DNA from: Guyanagaster necrorhizus
Lineage: Eukaryota; Basidiomycota; Agaricomycetes; Agaricales; Physalacriaceae
Assembly (NCBI RefSeq): GCF_019112545.1
Contig: NW_025064942.1
Span: forward strand, 133,484 to 196,675
Direction of reading: 5' to 3'
Length of the DNA stretch: 63,192 nt
Part shown: one piece after another, positions 1 through 10,124 of the stretch
How positions within the stretch are numbered: position 1 is the first letter of the stretch
How the letters are laid out: every line of letters begins with the position of its first letter
Made by a program: the position numbers and the translations under genes
The notes under the pieces: model-generated
Seen by the model: only the letters and a program-made list of their open reading frames with translations
Told to the model about the DNA's origin: nothing
Databases searched by the model: none

Positions 1-326
1 TGCTTGATAGACTTAGTATTTGGGTTTTGGAGTTCATTGGGTTTCGGAATATTCTAAGTTGGTTTGGAGCGCAATTTGGTGTTGATTCTAAGTCCTAATT
101 ATACTTAAACATTGCTATAAACTACTCTCACGAGTATTGCATCTTTGAAAGCAAGATAGAGTTAAATAACTGTCTTTATTGACTGTTTCTGTGATTTTAC
201 TTAAGACTGCAAGAGTGCTTCTATCGTACTCAAAACAACCGACCTCAACTGTATTTGGTGATTGTGTATTGAGTGGTTAGGTGTTGGTGTTTGAGAGGTC
301 ATTCCTCATTCACTTCTCTTAGTCAC
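1..326. other. Unassigned sequence left of leader ORF of element A
   Basis: AT-rich sequence with no open frame of note and no motif I recognise. On the minus strand it lies just after the stop codon of the ORF0 of element A, where gag would be expected. It may be a spacer inside the element, or the point where the element was broken. The window edge prevents a decision. Confidence 0.3.
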
Positions 327-1574
327 TTAGCTGTTACCAAGCACATCACCATAGGCTCCGAGGACTGAATCGGCGTCCGAGGAGATGGTGTCGGTACAGG
401 CGGGATATTCGAGGGTGGCAGGTCGGGGTCTCTCGGCATTTCCTCGCCTAATCGCCTCGTTCCAGCTGACGATGCTGGTGGGCCCTGCCCAGGGGTCATC
501 ATCTGAGTCGGGCTCTCTGAAGGGGGATCTGGCATCGCTATGGAGCTCATACTCCCTAGGGGAGGCCGACCCCATTCTCTCCACCTCCTCCATTCTTCTT
601 CGTTCTCTCCCCTGTCTGTCATACTCTGCGGCCTCGTATTGCTCTCGGGCCTCTTCTCGGACATAGTCGGCGAGCTCTTCCTGGGTTCGCCTGATTTCTT
701 CTGCTCTGTTCTGATTCTGCTGCTGCTGCCGTACTGCTTCATCGTAGTCGAAGGGGACGGCAAGATCCCAATCTGGGAATATTCGGTGTATAATTCTTCT
801 GGTTGCGGCTCTTCCCCTTTCGCTAGCAGTCCCGACCTTGGGCTCGCTTCCCATGTGGAGGTGCCGGTAGGGGTCTCCTGCGGCCGAGATGGCGATGTCC
901 GTGTTGTCGTAGTCAGGATGGATGGTCCTTCCTCACGGATCGTCGACCCCCAGCCTGCTGACGGACTGGCTAGAGCCGGAGTTTGGCTCAGTGGGGGTCT
1001 CGGGGGGGTCCTGGGGGGTGTGGGGACTTTCGCGGGGTCCCATAGCCATCCGAGCAGCATCAAGGGAGTCCCGAGCACGGTTTCCAATCCCTGAGGGAAT
1101 TGGGGAGGCGGGATGCTCGGGGGAACCGGCTGGAGTGACGTAGTTGGAGACCTCGGCAGGCTCCTGAGTGATGTTCGTTGTCCATGGGTTCCGGAACCCT
1201 GTGAGCACAGGGTGGCGGTCTCTGCTGTTTCGTCGGGGGGAGTGTTGGGGTCTTTCCTCCTCATGAAGGCTCCCTTGATCTGGGTCGTCAGTCCCGGCTT
1301 CTGATAGGGGTCCTCCTTGCGGGAAGAAGGTCGTTCTGGCGGAGGGGGGAATGTCATGGAAAGGGAGGTCGGGGGTTACGTTGCGTAGGATTCGTTGAAT
1401 TTGTTGGAATGCTTGATAGTGCCTGACTATCCAAGCTGCTACTGATTGTCGTCCGCGGCAAAGGGTGATGATGGCGAGAAGTCCGAGCAGTGTTCCGATG
1501 ATGGAAGCGATTAGCTCAAAGAAGTCGTGGTTTAGGTCGGCGGTCGTTACTGGAGGCATTCGGTTTCTCAGCAC
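327..1574 (-). pseudogene. ORF0: leader ORF with a membrane segment, chromovirus copy A (one internal stop)
   Basis: The first reading frame after the 5' LTR of element A, about 416 codons, read from about 1574 (the ATG at 1559, beginning MPPVTTADL, is the better start because it aligns with copy C) to a TAA at 324-326. It is broken once by TGA at 930-932, in a CCG-TGA context that fits loss of an arginine CGA. Near the N-terminus is a hydrophobic helix (FFELIASIIGTLLGLLAIITL) followed by a basic stretch. The middle is rich in Pro, Ser and Thr. The C-terminal part (about 470-750) is Gln-, Glu- and Arg-rich and looks like a coiled coil. The N-terminal 60-70 residues are conserved in copies B and C, so this is a real element gene, not a chance frame. 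It has no capsid or zinc-knuckle motif; gag proper lies further downstream in B. Function is unknown to me. Confidence 0.6.
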
Positions 1575-1601
1575 AATTGGGCTTGAGAAAGGGAAGGTAG
1601 A

Positions 1602-1614
1602 AGCTTCGAGCTAA
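1602..1614 (-). promoter_or_regulatory. Primer-binding site of element A (self-complementary type)
   Basis: Thirteen nucleotides (plus strand agcttcgagctaa) lie one base from the LTR edge. They are the exact reverse complement of 1766-1778 inside the LTR. The position is that of a primer-binding site. The match is to the element's own LTR, as in Tf1, rather than to a tRNA that I recognise. Confidence 0.6.
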
Positions 1615-1615
1615 T

Positions 1616-2038
1616 TGTTAAGCCCAAGCATCACGTGAACTGATACACGTGATAAACAGGTGTTCCTTCACACTTCGAGGAATCACCTGAGTTCACTATA
1701 TGTATATCCGGACGGTGTGACTCAAGATCAGATATAGACTCGAGGTAGAATGGTATGTATAAACTTTAGCTCGAAGCTGGGGTATACCAGCGAGAGCTGT
1801 CGGTCTTAAATACTGTACAGGTAAGGCTAATAATATGACTACTTATTGTGTCGTTCTGTGTCCATGGTGCTCGTCGCCCTTGAGCATCGTTGTTGTGCAT
1901 AAAAGGGCAATTGTGCATCGCCGAGCGTCGTTGTATCTAGGCGGCTCAGTTGTGCTTACTAAGCCCTTCCCATGGTCTCGTGTTCTGACTAAGCCTGAAT
2001 AGGGGTAAAAAGGAAAAGAAAAGGGAAAAATCATAACA
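1616..2038 (-). repeat. 5' LTR of chromovirus copy A
   Basis: A 423-bp LTR that begins TGTTA and ends TAACA. It has the same ends and internal landmarks as the LTRs of copies B and C: the ttagctcgaagct site at 1766-1778 and a TATA-like cttaaatac at 1805-1813, 27 nt upstream in the minus-strand sense. It keeps many CpGs, unlike the flank that begins at 2039, so it is the youngest of the three. The partner LTR lies outside the window. The flanking bases ATTTC (2039-2043) should be one half of the target duplication. Confidence 0.85.
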
Positions 2039-2747
2039 ATTTCAGTCTGAGAGCCAGTGTGAAGACAATGTGTGTATACAATGGCCTAAAATCCTCTACA
2101 CTTAGTTGCACATTATCTGAGTATATTCAATAGAACAATCAATACTCTCATTGACTTCAAATAAGGAATCAATGTTGAGAAGCCTCAGGAGTTAACCACA
2201 TACAAAACAGAGTATTATGACTGGTATATAGTGGAACAGTATCAACAAATACCTCTGTATTTATGAGCAGCATCATGGTTATCTTCAAAACTATAGCCAG
2301 AAACCAACAATAAAATAAGCAAGAGGTCTAGAAGCCAAACTATGTCTTTATTTTATCACAACAGGAATATCACTGCTTCTTCTGCATTCATACCATCTAC
2401 AAGAAATGACATATAAAGCCAAAGACCAACAACAGGCTTTTTGTGTCTAAAAGTCAGCCAGTGTCAGCAGAGGTCATACTATTTTTAGGACAGAAAGATT
2501 CACTAAGAGTCACAGAGACTTAGACTATTGCTCCATCTGGATGCAGCATCAGACAGTAGAAATCTAAAGTGACATCTGACATATGAGTAAATGCTATACT
2601 GCTAGCTTCAAGCTGAATACACTCTTTTGGAGGCAAATTCATCTATTGAGCAAGAGTGAGCATATGCTATAAATATTTGACATCATTTTTAATGCTGAAA
2701 GAGATGACTAAGGATACTGAATGCCATTCTCAATAGTGGTGGTGAAA
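2039..2747. other. CpG-free decayed flank between elements A and B
   Basis: About 0.7 kb without a gene. On reading I find no CpG in it. The sequence is AT-rich and not recognisable, probably an older transposon remnant or DNA caught in the same mutated domain as element B. Element A inserted at its left edge, because CpGs reappear exactly at the LTR boundary. Confidence 0.6.
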
Positions 2748-3208
2748 TGTTAGGCTCAAGCCACATGTGATCTAAACATGTGATAGACTAATGTGGTTTT
2801 ATGTTTGAACCTTTATATCAGAGTCCACTTGTTGTGTCTAGTTGATCAAATGTTTCAAGGCTTTATGGAATAGCTTAAGAGTAGAATGAGAATAGATAAA
2901 ATTTAGCTTGAAGCTGGAGTTATACCAGTGAGAGCTGTTCTGCTTATATACTACAAGTTTGAGTCAATATAAATAATACTACTTATTGTGTCTGTCCCAG
3001 TCACTACACTGTTTGTCCTTGAGCATTGTTACTGTCTACAAAAGAATGATTGTGCATTGTTGAGTGTCATCATTGCATCAAAAGACAATGGCCAATCCAG
3101 CTTGTTGTGCTGACTAAGCTAGTCTCATGGTCCTAAGCACTGAGATTGACACTCTGACTAAGCATAAATAGAGGCTAATTGTGAAAGGAAATAGAAAAAA
3201 TTATAACA
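2748..3208 (-). repeat. 3' LTR of copy B
   Basis: 461 bp, TGTTA...TAACA, flanked on the left by TGAAA. It differs from the right LTR at many sites, mostly C/T and G/A exchanges. This shows the insertion is much older than copy C, whose LTRs are nearly identical. Confidence 0.88.
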
Positions 3209-3221
3209 TTACCTCCTCTTT
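3209..3221 (-). promoter_or_regulatory. Polypurine tract of copy B
   Basis: The minus strand reads aaagaggaggtaa directly before the 3' LTR, where a plus-strand primer is expected. The same position in copy C has aaggagggggtaa. Confidence 0.7.
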
Positions 3222-3229
3222 AAGACCAT

Positions 3230-6200
3230 CATCCTGATAGCTTAATTTAGAAATAGTTCATATTCATGTATTGCATTGTTGGCAGCCATTCATTTTTTGT
3301 TTATCCACTGGTTGGATTCAGAGCCATAACCCTTCCAACTCAGAAGGTAATCAACTATTGTGGTAGTGCCACCTTCACAAGCTTGTATTTTTCAGAGTTT
3401 ATAGTTTAATATTTGATCAATTTTATAATACTCTTCATCATTGATCAGATCAGGCAGAGGTGGTGGTGGTCATCCTTGATTGGAGAAGGCTGGTGCAATA
3501 TATAGTGTGAGAAGTGATTCATTAAAGATGTCATAGACCTTCCAGGTAACCAGAAGGTCTACTTTATAGGTGGAAGCCCCAACTTTGGTGAGAATAGGGA
3601 AAGGGCTAGTGCATTTGTCAGCAAGCTTTTCTTTCAGTCAAGAGAGGTAGAGGTTTGTGGTGTCTAACCATGTCTTGTTATTGATGTTGTATGTTCAAGC
3701 AGGGGAGTGGTGTTTGTTGTATTGTTTTTTCATCATGGTGGCTGCCTTTTCCAGGGCCATGTGGATTTCATCATAGATTTTAGATATGATAGAGGTGAAG
3801 TCAGAGGATGCAGGCATTGTCATGTGGGCATATTCAGTATGGGTGACCTTGGGGTGTCTGCCATAGTTAACAAAAAAAGGGGTTTTGCTGATTGCAGAAT
3901 GAATCTGGTTGTTGTATTGAAAGGCCATAAGAGTGAGCCATTCCACTCAATTGTCCTGGTGGTAGTTGATAAATAGTCACAGCTATTTTTCAACTTTCTG
4001 ATTGGCCTGCTCTGTCTGACCATCTGTTTGTGGATGGTAAGCAGTAGAGGCATTGCATCAAATATTTAGTAGGCAATAGAGATTGTCAAGGAATTTGGAA
4101 ACAAATTGTGGGCTGCAATCAGAAATGACAATCTGAGTCATCAGTATTCCTGTAGCATGAGCTCCTTTGTTTTGGTGATACCTGGGTGTCCTGCCATTGC
4201 ATGGTTATAGCAGATTGTGATAATCCCTCTCCAGAGGTGCTTGTCCTGTGGAATATAGATGCATCTGTTGTAGCAGATCAACTCATCTTTCCTCATCAAT
4301 TCTCACTTATGGCTTAGTGATGGTGTCATGCATTAGTCCCACTTCCTATTGTCTCTGGTAGCACTTTTGATCCATTTATGGATCTCTTCCTCCATTAGCA
4401 TAATCATGGCCCAGAAGTGTTTGGGCTTCAATATGATGACACTTTGATTGACCTCTTTCCTCTGATTGTGATCAGCCTATTGACTGAGTAGATCAGCCTT
4501 TTTGTTTGCTATGCTAGCCTTGTAATGTAAGGTGTATTCATATTCAGAAAGTTCTGTCACTTATTGTGCCTGTCATTGGTTAAGTTTTTGAGGAGATCAA
4601 AAATAGTGCAGATTTTGATGATCAGTCCAGATCTCAAAGACCTTAACCACTCCAATCAAGTAGTGATGCCATTCTATGAGCATGAAAATGATGACTAAGA
4701 GTTTCTTGTCATATATCTCATAGTTGCACTCTATGACTGTGAGCACTTTGGAGAGAAAGAAAACTGAGTGTCACTTCCATTCTTGTTCCTGCAAGAGCAC
4801 AGCCCCTATTGCCCCTTCACTGGAGTCAGCCTCTATCTGGAATTTCTCTTCTTGGGTTGGTATGGCTAACATGATGTCCTCAGCAAGTCATCTCTTGAGG
4901 TCATCAAATGTGATCTGTTGTGAGTGTCCCCATGACCAGGAAGCATTTCCAGTGAGCTGCATCATGGGGTGCACTATCCTGCTGTAATCTTGGATAAAGC
5001 ATTAATAAAAGTTAGTAAATCCCAAAAATGATTGGAGTTCCTTCTTCTTTGTCAGAACTGGCCATTCAATTACTCCAGTGACCTTTACAGAATCCATCTG
5101 GATATTGCCTTTGCTAATAATGATGCCAAGGTATTCTGTTTCTAACACCTTGAACTCGCATTTTTCAGCTTTGAGGAAAAGTTTATGTTTCCTCATCAAG
5201 GTGAGCACCTGTTGGATGAGTTTTTGGTGCTTCTCCCAATCCCTGGACATGATTAAAATATCATCCAAATAGATGGTGACTCTTCTGGTGGCAATGAGGT
5301 CTTTAAATATGCCATTCATCATCCACTGGAATGTTGCAGGTGAATTCATTAATCCAAAGAACATTACTGTGGGCTCAAAGAGCCCTTGATTAGTCCAGTA
5401 ATTTGTTGAAGCTCTCTTTATCAAATAGGTCCCAATAATCTTAGGCCCATTCAGATACCATCTCTTTGAATGTCTTCTCCCCCTTTCCAGCATTGGCCTT
5501 GGCCACTAGGTCATTGGCATGGCATACAGCCAGTATATGAATTTCTTGCTTAAGATCCACAGCAAGGATGGTTTTCTCATTCTCCATCTCCTTGTCTCAC
5601 TGATCCTCAGGGTTCTCATTGGATAATTCAAAGGGGATTTTCCAGCACTTGCATTGAGTGAAGATAATTTGCCTGGTCTTCCAGTTGACCAGAGAGTTGT
5701 GCCTGATCAATCAGTCATGGCCAAGGAATACCTCCTTGGTCCCCAAGTCAGTGACCACTAGATCAATCCATTCAGAGTGGTCTCTGATGGTGAGTCATAG
5801 TTTGACAAACTTGATAATCAAGCTGGCTTAGTTTTTGGTGCTGTCAGCATTGTAGGTAGAGATAGAGGCTGCAGTTGCTCTTGTTGATAGTTGGTGCTTA
5901 TTAATGAAAGCATGATTTATTCCACTACCAGTACAGCCACTGTGGATTAGGGTGGTCATGGCATAGGTGGCACAGTTGGTGAGAGTTTCAATTTGGGCTT
6001 TGGTCATTAGATCTCACCCTGGGGTCTTGGTTCATTGGATGTATCTTTGGAGTCCCTGAAGCTTGTCAAGCCATTCTAAGGCCTGACATCTCTTGGCCTT
6101 CTTCATTCCTTTCACCATTTTGTCCATGACTTCTTCCACTCAGGTCTTATGTACCCAATCCTTTAGTACTGCCTTAGCTCCTTCTTCTGCTGTGGCATCC

Positions 6201-6270
6201 TTGATGGCTTGCCAAATCCATTCAGTTTTGAATGGTTTGAGCCACTTATTGGAGGCCTCTCCCTCTGTTC
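3230..6270 (-). pseudogene. Pol remnant of copy B (protease, RT, RNase H, integrase, chromodomain)
   Basis: Broken pol frames, read right to left. A protease fragment lies near 5890-5960, where the catalytic DSG of copy C reads HSG. RT lies at 5002-5493 with YLDDILIM at about 5250, but the upstream RT motifs have been lost in a deletion near 5440. RNase H is at about 4990-4560. Integrase is at 3695-4140, with a downstream fragment like QYNNQIHSAISKTPFFVNYG. At about 3370-3230 is a chromodomain remnant (VDYLLSWKGYGSESNQWINK). Every domain has a better preserved counterpart in copy C. It is not functional. Confidence 0.85.
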
Positions 6271-6414
6271 AGCATACAGGCTTTTGAGTTTTAGTGTTTG
6301 GCAATTCTCTGGCAGGATGTGTGGAAGCTGATGCAGGTATATTTGAATGCATGCATAATTTAGACATATGTGTACCTACAGAAGAACTATCAGTCCATCC
6401 TGTGGCTGTCATGA

Positions 6415-7497
6415 TTACTCTGCCAAGTCCTCTGGCTGACTCAGTGGAATTGCCCACTGATTGGCCCTGTCTTTTACCTCCTCCACCTTCATGTCCTTGC
6501 TGAACTCTTCTTTTTTTTTCTGTAGTTCAGCAATTTGCACCTGGATGTCTTTGCAGGTTCTCTTCTTCTTTGGGCAATCTCTCAACATGTGGCCCTTTTG
6601 GCCACAGTTGAAACATTTTCCCTCCTTCTTGAGCTGGTCCATGTTCATGGGCTTCTCAGCCCTGGTGTAAGTTGTGCCCATTCTTATTTTCTGAGTCCCA
6701 TATGACAGAGTGCCAGTTGTCAATGAAGCTCCTGGTTTGGAAGTACTTGCTTGGCTGCCAGCCTTCTGATTTGAAGTCTAGGGTTGGTTCAGCTTTTGGT
6801 ACTCCTGCAGGTTAGACTGCTCTGCCTTTTGTCTCTGCCTCTCCTTATACATTTCAATGATTCTTTCCTTCCACTCATCATATCTCTTTGGGATGAACTT
6901 GCCAATGTTGGAGATGATTTTGATGTAAGATGACAGGGCTCCTTGCTTGAGGGCCTTGACCATTCTTTCATCATCAGTGATATCATCCTGGATTCTGGTG
7001 AGTTTAGTGGGCCATTCCAGTTCAATGAAGTATTCTGTTGCCACCTTGTTGCCTATCTTGAACTCCTTGATCTTCACCTTATGTACTTCTTGCATGGCTG
7101 GATCAATGAATTTGTTATTAAGCATCTGCTTAAAGACAGTCTAAGAAGAGAATCTGTGGTGTTGGCATGTGGTGTAATAGAAATTTGGAGAAATCAAGAT
7201 CCACCAGGTCTTCACCTTGTCTTTTAGGTATGAGGCCACAAATGTGATCTTGTTCATGTCAGCCTCTAGGTAGGCAATGTATATCTCAAAATACTGTTTA
7301 AAGTTGATAAGGAAGCAGTCTATATCATTTGATGCTCCTTTAAAGAGGTGTGGCTTGTGAAGCAGGTTGAATTTGCATTGAAGAACCACAGCATTTTCTG
7401 GCAGCACACCTATAAGATTAGACCACTGGTTGAAAGGTGGGCACTGCCATTCAGTTGGCAGGCTGGAGAATGAGTGAAGGAATCTATCACTGGCCAC
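6415..7497 (-). pseudogene. Gag (capsid plus CCHC zinc knuckle) of copy B
   Basis: Nucleocapsid/capsid gene in three pieces. 7141-7497 holds the Retrotrans_gag-like core, including FLINFKQYFEIYIAYL and KITFVASYLKDKVKTWW. 6778-7125 continues it (RMVKALKQGALSSYI, then KRYDEWKERIIEMYK). 6415-6723 ends in a canonical C-X2-C-X4-H-X4-C knuckle, CFNCGQKGHMLRDC. The three pieces are separated by single stops. In a living element this protein packages the RNA and forms the particle. Copy C has the knuckle but has lost the capsid part, so this is the only gag capsid in the window. Confidence 0.85.
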
Positions 7498-7779
7498 AGG
7501 ACTTCCTTGGAGAGCAGCTTCCTTCTGTACAATGATGCCATTTCAAATTGTAAACCCAAGTTTCACTGCCTCAGGAACATCTCTGATTGTTTCCTTTCCT
7601 CCTCTGCTTCCTTTGGCCTCATCAGACAGAGGTTGTCTGCCAAAGAGATGGCTACCTTTGTCAGTCCAGAGGTTGTGATATCCCATGGGTTGGGTAGTCA
7701 GCCATGGTTGGATTCAGGAGAGCCAAGTTGCTAATGTTTGGACTGAGAGGATGGAGTATGAATATCAGCTGATATTGGT

Positions 7780-9606
7780 TCAGATTGACAGTGCTGTGTA
7801 TTCAGCTTGTCTTAGTGCTGTGGATGCCATCCACAGCATTGGCTTGATGTCATATTTAGACTTGTATGGTGGCAGTTTGCTGAGACAGTCCTCAGAGTGT
7901 CCTTGATTGTAAATGTCAATAGCATATTTAGTGGCAGAATATTGTAAAATATCCTGTTGTTCATCACTGTCTGCATGAATATATTTCCACCCTATGTCCA
8001 AGGCTAACCACTGAGCATCCTTACATAAGAAGGATACTCCCTCCCTGTATAACCTTTTGCATTTCTCCTCTCTTGCCTGTTGTATTTCTTCAGCTGGTGC
8101 TTCTTCATCTGTTTCTTTCTCCTCACATTTCCATTGCCCCTATTTAAGGGGGACATCCCAAATCCTCTCTGGATCCTCATTCACATCCCCCTCATCCCTG
8201 CTGTCCTTGATGAGAGTCATTGAGCAGGTTGTAGGTTGGAGGCTCTGAGAGCTTGATGGTCACCAGTGAACTGGTTGTCAACATGGCTAGTGCTGGATCC
8301 AGGGACATTAGCTGGAGGAGGAGGCTGGAGGATGGCAGCCCTGATACTGAGGTCATCTCTATGGTCTCCTCACACTCTCACCTCCTCCAGGTCTTGGCTA
8401 TAGATTCAGAAGTTTCAATAGAAGCAAGGATTGAGAAAGAGTGCTGCAACTCTCTCTCTCAAGAACCTTTGGAGTCTCCAATCAGAGATGTGGGTGTTGA
8501 GGAGAACTCATAGCCTGTAGGCATTGAGTATGGAGTCAGTGTGTGAGAGGATGGTGTTGGTGTCAGCAATGCTAATACTTTGAGGAGGGAAATTGTTGTT
8601 TCACCTTCAGGCTTTGTCAGCAGTGACTGCTTCAGCAGACCCTGCTCAAAGGTCTGTTTCTGATCTGGCAGGGGTACTAGGCTTCCTGAATGAGAAGCGG
8701 GTCAATTCTGTGTGGAGGCCATATGCACTGAGGCTTATCAAGCTCCACTTGGTGGCCTGTAACTCTTGTTGTCACTGTCTAAATTGCTAGTCATATAACT
8801 CATCATAGTGGGCAGCCTCTCATTGGGCCTGTTCAGCTTCTGCCCAGTCAAGATCCTGGAGGATCTCTCTTCTGACTGCCTCAATCTCCTCTGTGGTGAA
8901 ATCTCTGGTGTCCTGACTGAGCTGATCAGTGATGGTGGAATCTTAATACTCATCTGGGCCTTCAGACCTGAGATAGGGGTCACTGTACTGAGTTGGGGTG
9001 GGACTGGACTCTGGGGTCTCATAGAGAGTGCTGTGTCTGGAGTGCATGGGTGAAATAGATTGGGGTTCTGTAGCTACTCTAGTGGCATCAATAGAGTCTC
9101 AAGCACAGTTTCCAATGCCATGCTCTGGAGAAGGCAGAAGTGTCAGAGGGTGCATTATCAAAGAAGTAATTGGAGAGGTTCTCATCCTCATGGTTGGAGA
9201 CCAGCAGTAGGATCCATGGGTTCTTGAACTCTGTCAGATGAGAGTTGCTGTTTCTGCTTCTGGATTGCTGGGGTCAAGGGGAGTACTGATGTCTCATTTC
9301 TTTCTGAGTGCCTCTTAGATGTGGGCTGCTATGTCCAGCTTTGGGTGTGATTTCAGCCACAGGCTGAAAAGAGGTTCTGGGAGAGACTGGGATGTTGTGG
9401 AGAGAGAGGTCAGAGGTGACATTTCAAAGGATACAATAGATCTGTTGAAATTCTTGGTAGTGCCTGACTACTCATGCTGTGATTGATTGGCATCTCTGAC
9501 AGAGTTGGATGATCACCAATAATCCTAACAATGTTCTGATGATAAAAGTGAGGAGTTTAAAGAACTCATGGTCAAAGTTGGAGGATGATGAGTTGATAGA
9601 TGACAT
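7780..9606 (-). pseudogene. ORF0 (leader ORF) remnant of copy B
   Basis: Starts at about 9606 with MSSINSSSSNFDHEFF, then a hydrophobic segment (LLTFIIRTLLGLLVIIQLC) and HYQEFQQI, matching copies A and C. The middle is broken by stops. The C-terminal stretch at about 8250-7780 is open again and includes KRLYREGVSFLCKDAQWLAL and KWMASTAL-like alpha-helical sequence. It ends before gag starts at about 7497, showing that ORF0 is separate from, and upstream of, gag. Confidence 0.55.
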
Positions 9607-9649
9607 TCAGTTTCCTCTACACTATTGTGTGTGAGGAAAGGGAAGTAGA

Positions 9650-9662
9650 AGCTTTGAGCTAA
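9650..9662 (-). promoter_or_regulatory. Primer-binding site of copy B, CpG-mutated
   Basis: agctttgagctaa, one base from the LTR. The partner site in the LTR at 9819-9831 reads ttagcttgaagct, whose complement is agcttcaagctaa. Both descend from agcttcgagctaa by C-to-T change on opposite strands of the same CpG, so the pairing seen in A and C was present in the ancestor. Confidence 0.55.
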
Positions 9663-9663
9663 T

Positions 9664-10124
9664 TATTAGGCTTAAGCCACATGTGATCTAAACACATGAT
9701 AAACTGATGTGGTTTTGTGTTTGAACCTTTATATCAGAGTCTACTTGTTGTGTCTAGTTGATCAAATGCTTCAAGACTTTATGGAATAGCTCAAGAGTAG
9801 AATGAGAATAGATAAACTTTAGCTTGAAGCTGGGGTTATACCAGTGAGAGTTATCCTGCTTATATACTACAAGTTTGAGTCAATATAAATAATACTACCT
9901 ATTGTGTCTGTCCCAGTCACTACACTGTTTGTCCTTGAGCATTGTTACTATCTACAAAAGAATGATTGTATATTGTCAAGTGTCATTGTTGCATTGAAAG
10001 ACAATGATCAATCCAGCTTGTTGTGCTGACTAAGCTAGTCTCATGGTCCTAAGCACTGAGATTGACACTCTGACTAAGCATAAATAGGGGCTAATTGTGA
10101 AAGGAAGTAGGAAAAATCATAACA
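9664..10124 (-). repeat. 5' LTR of copy B
   Basis: 461 bp. Its first bases read TATTA rather than TGTTA (a G-to-A change), and it ends TAACA followed by the target duplication TGAAA. It contains the decayed self-complementary site at 9819-9831 and a TATA-like cttatatac at 9859-9867. Confidence 0.88.

Larger units (their letters stand above)
2748..10124 (-). mobile_element. Chromovirus (Ty3/gypsy LTR retrotransposon) copy B, complete but decayed
   Basis: Full-length insertion of 7377 bp on the minus strand: 3' LTR 2748-3208, 5' LTR 9664-10124, and a 5-bp target duplication TGAAA at 2743-2747 and 10125-10129. A polypurine tract abuts the 3' LTR. Internal order in the minus sense: ORF0 (9606 to about 7780), gag (about 7500-6415), protease (about 5950), RT/RNase H (about 5500-4560), integrase fragment (about 4140-3695), chromodomain (about 3370-3230). 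CpG is virtually absent, and stops and frameshifts are frequent. Compared with copy C it lacks about 0.4 kb of N-terminal RT and about 0.3 kb around the integrase core, so it could not move by itself. Confidence 0.9.

Noticed and set aside
540..1094. Plus-strand frames opposite ORF0 of element A
   Set aside because: They are antisense to a frame conserved in three copies and have no domain.
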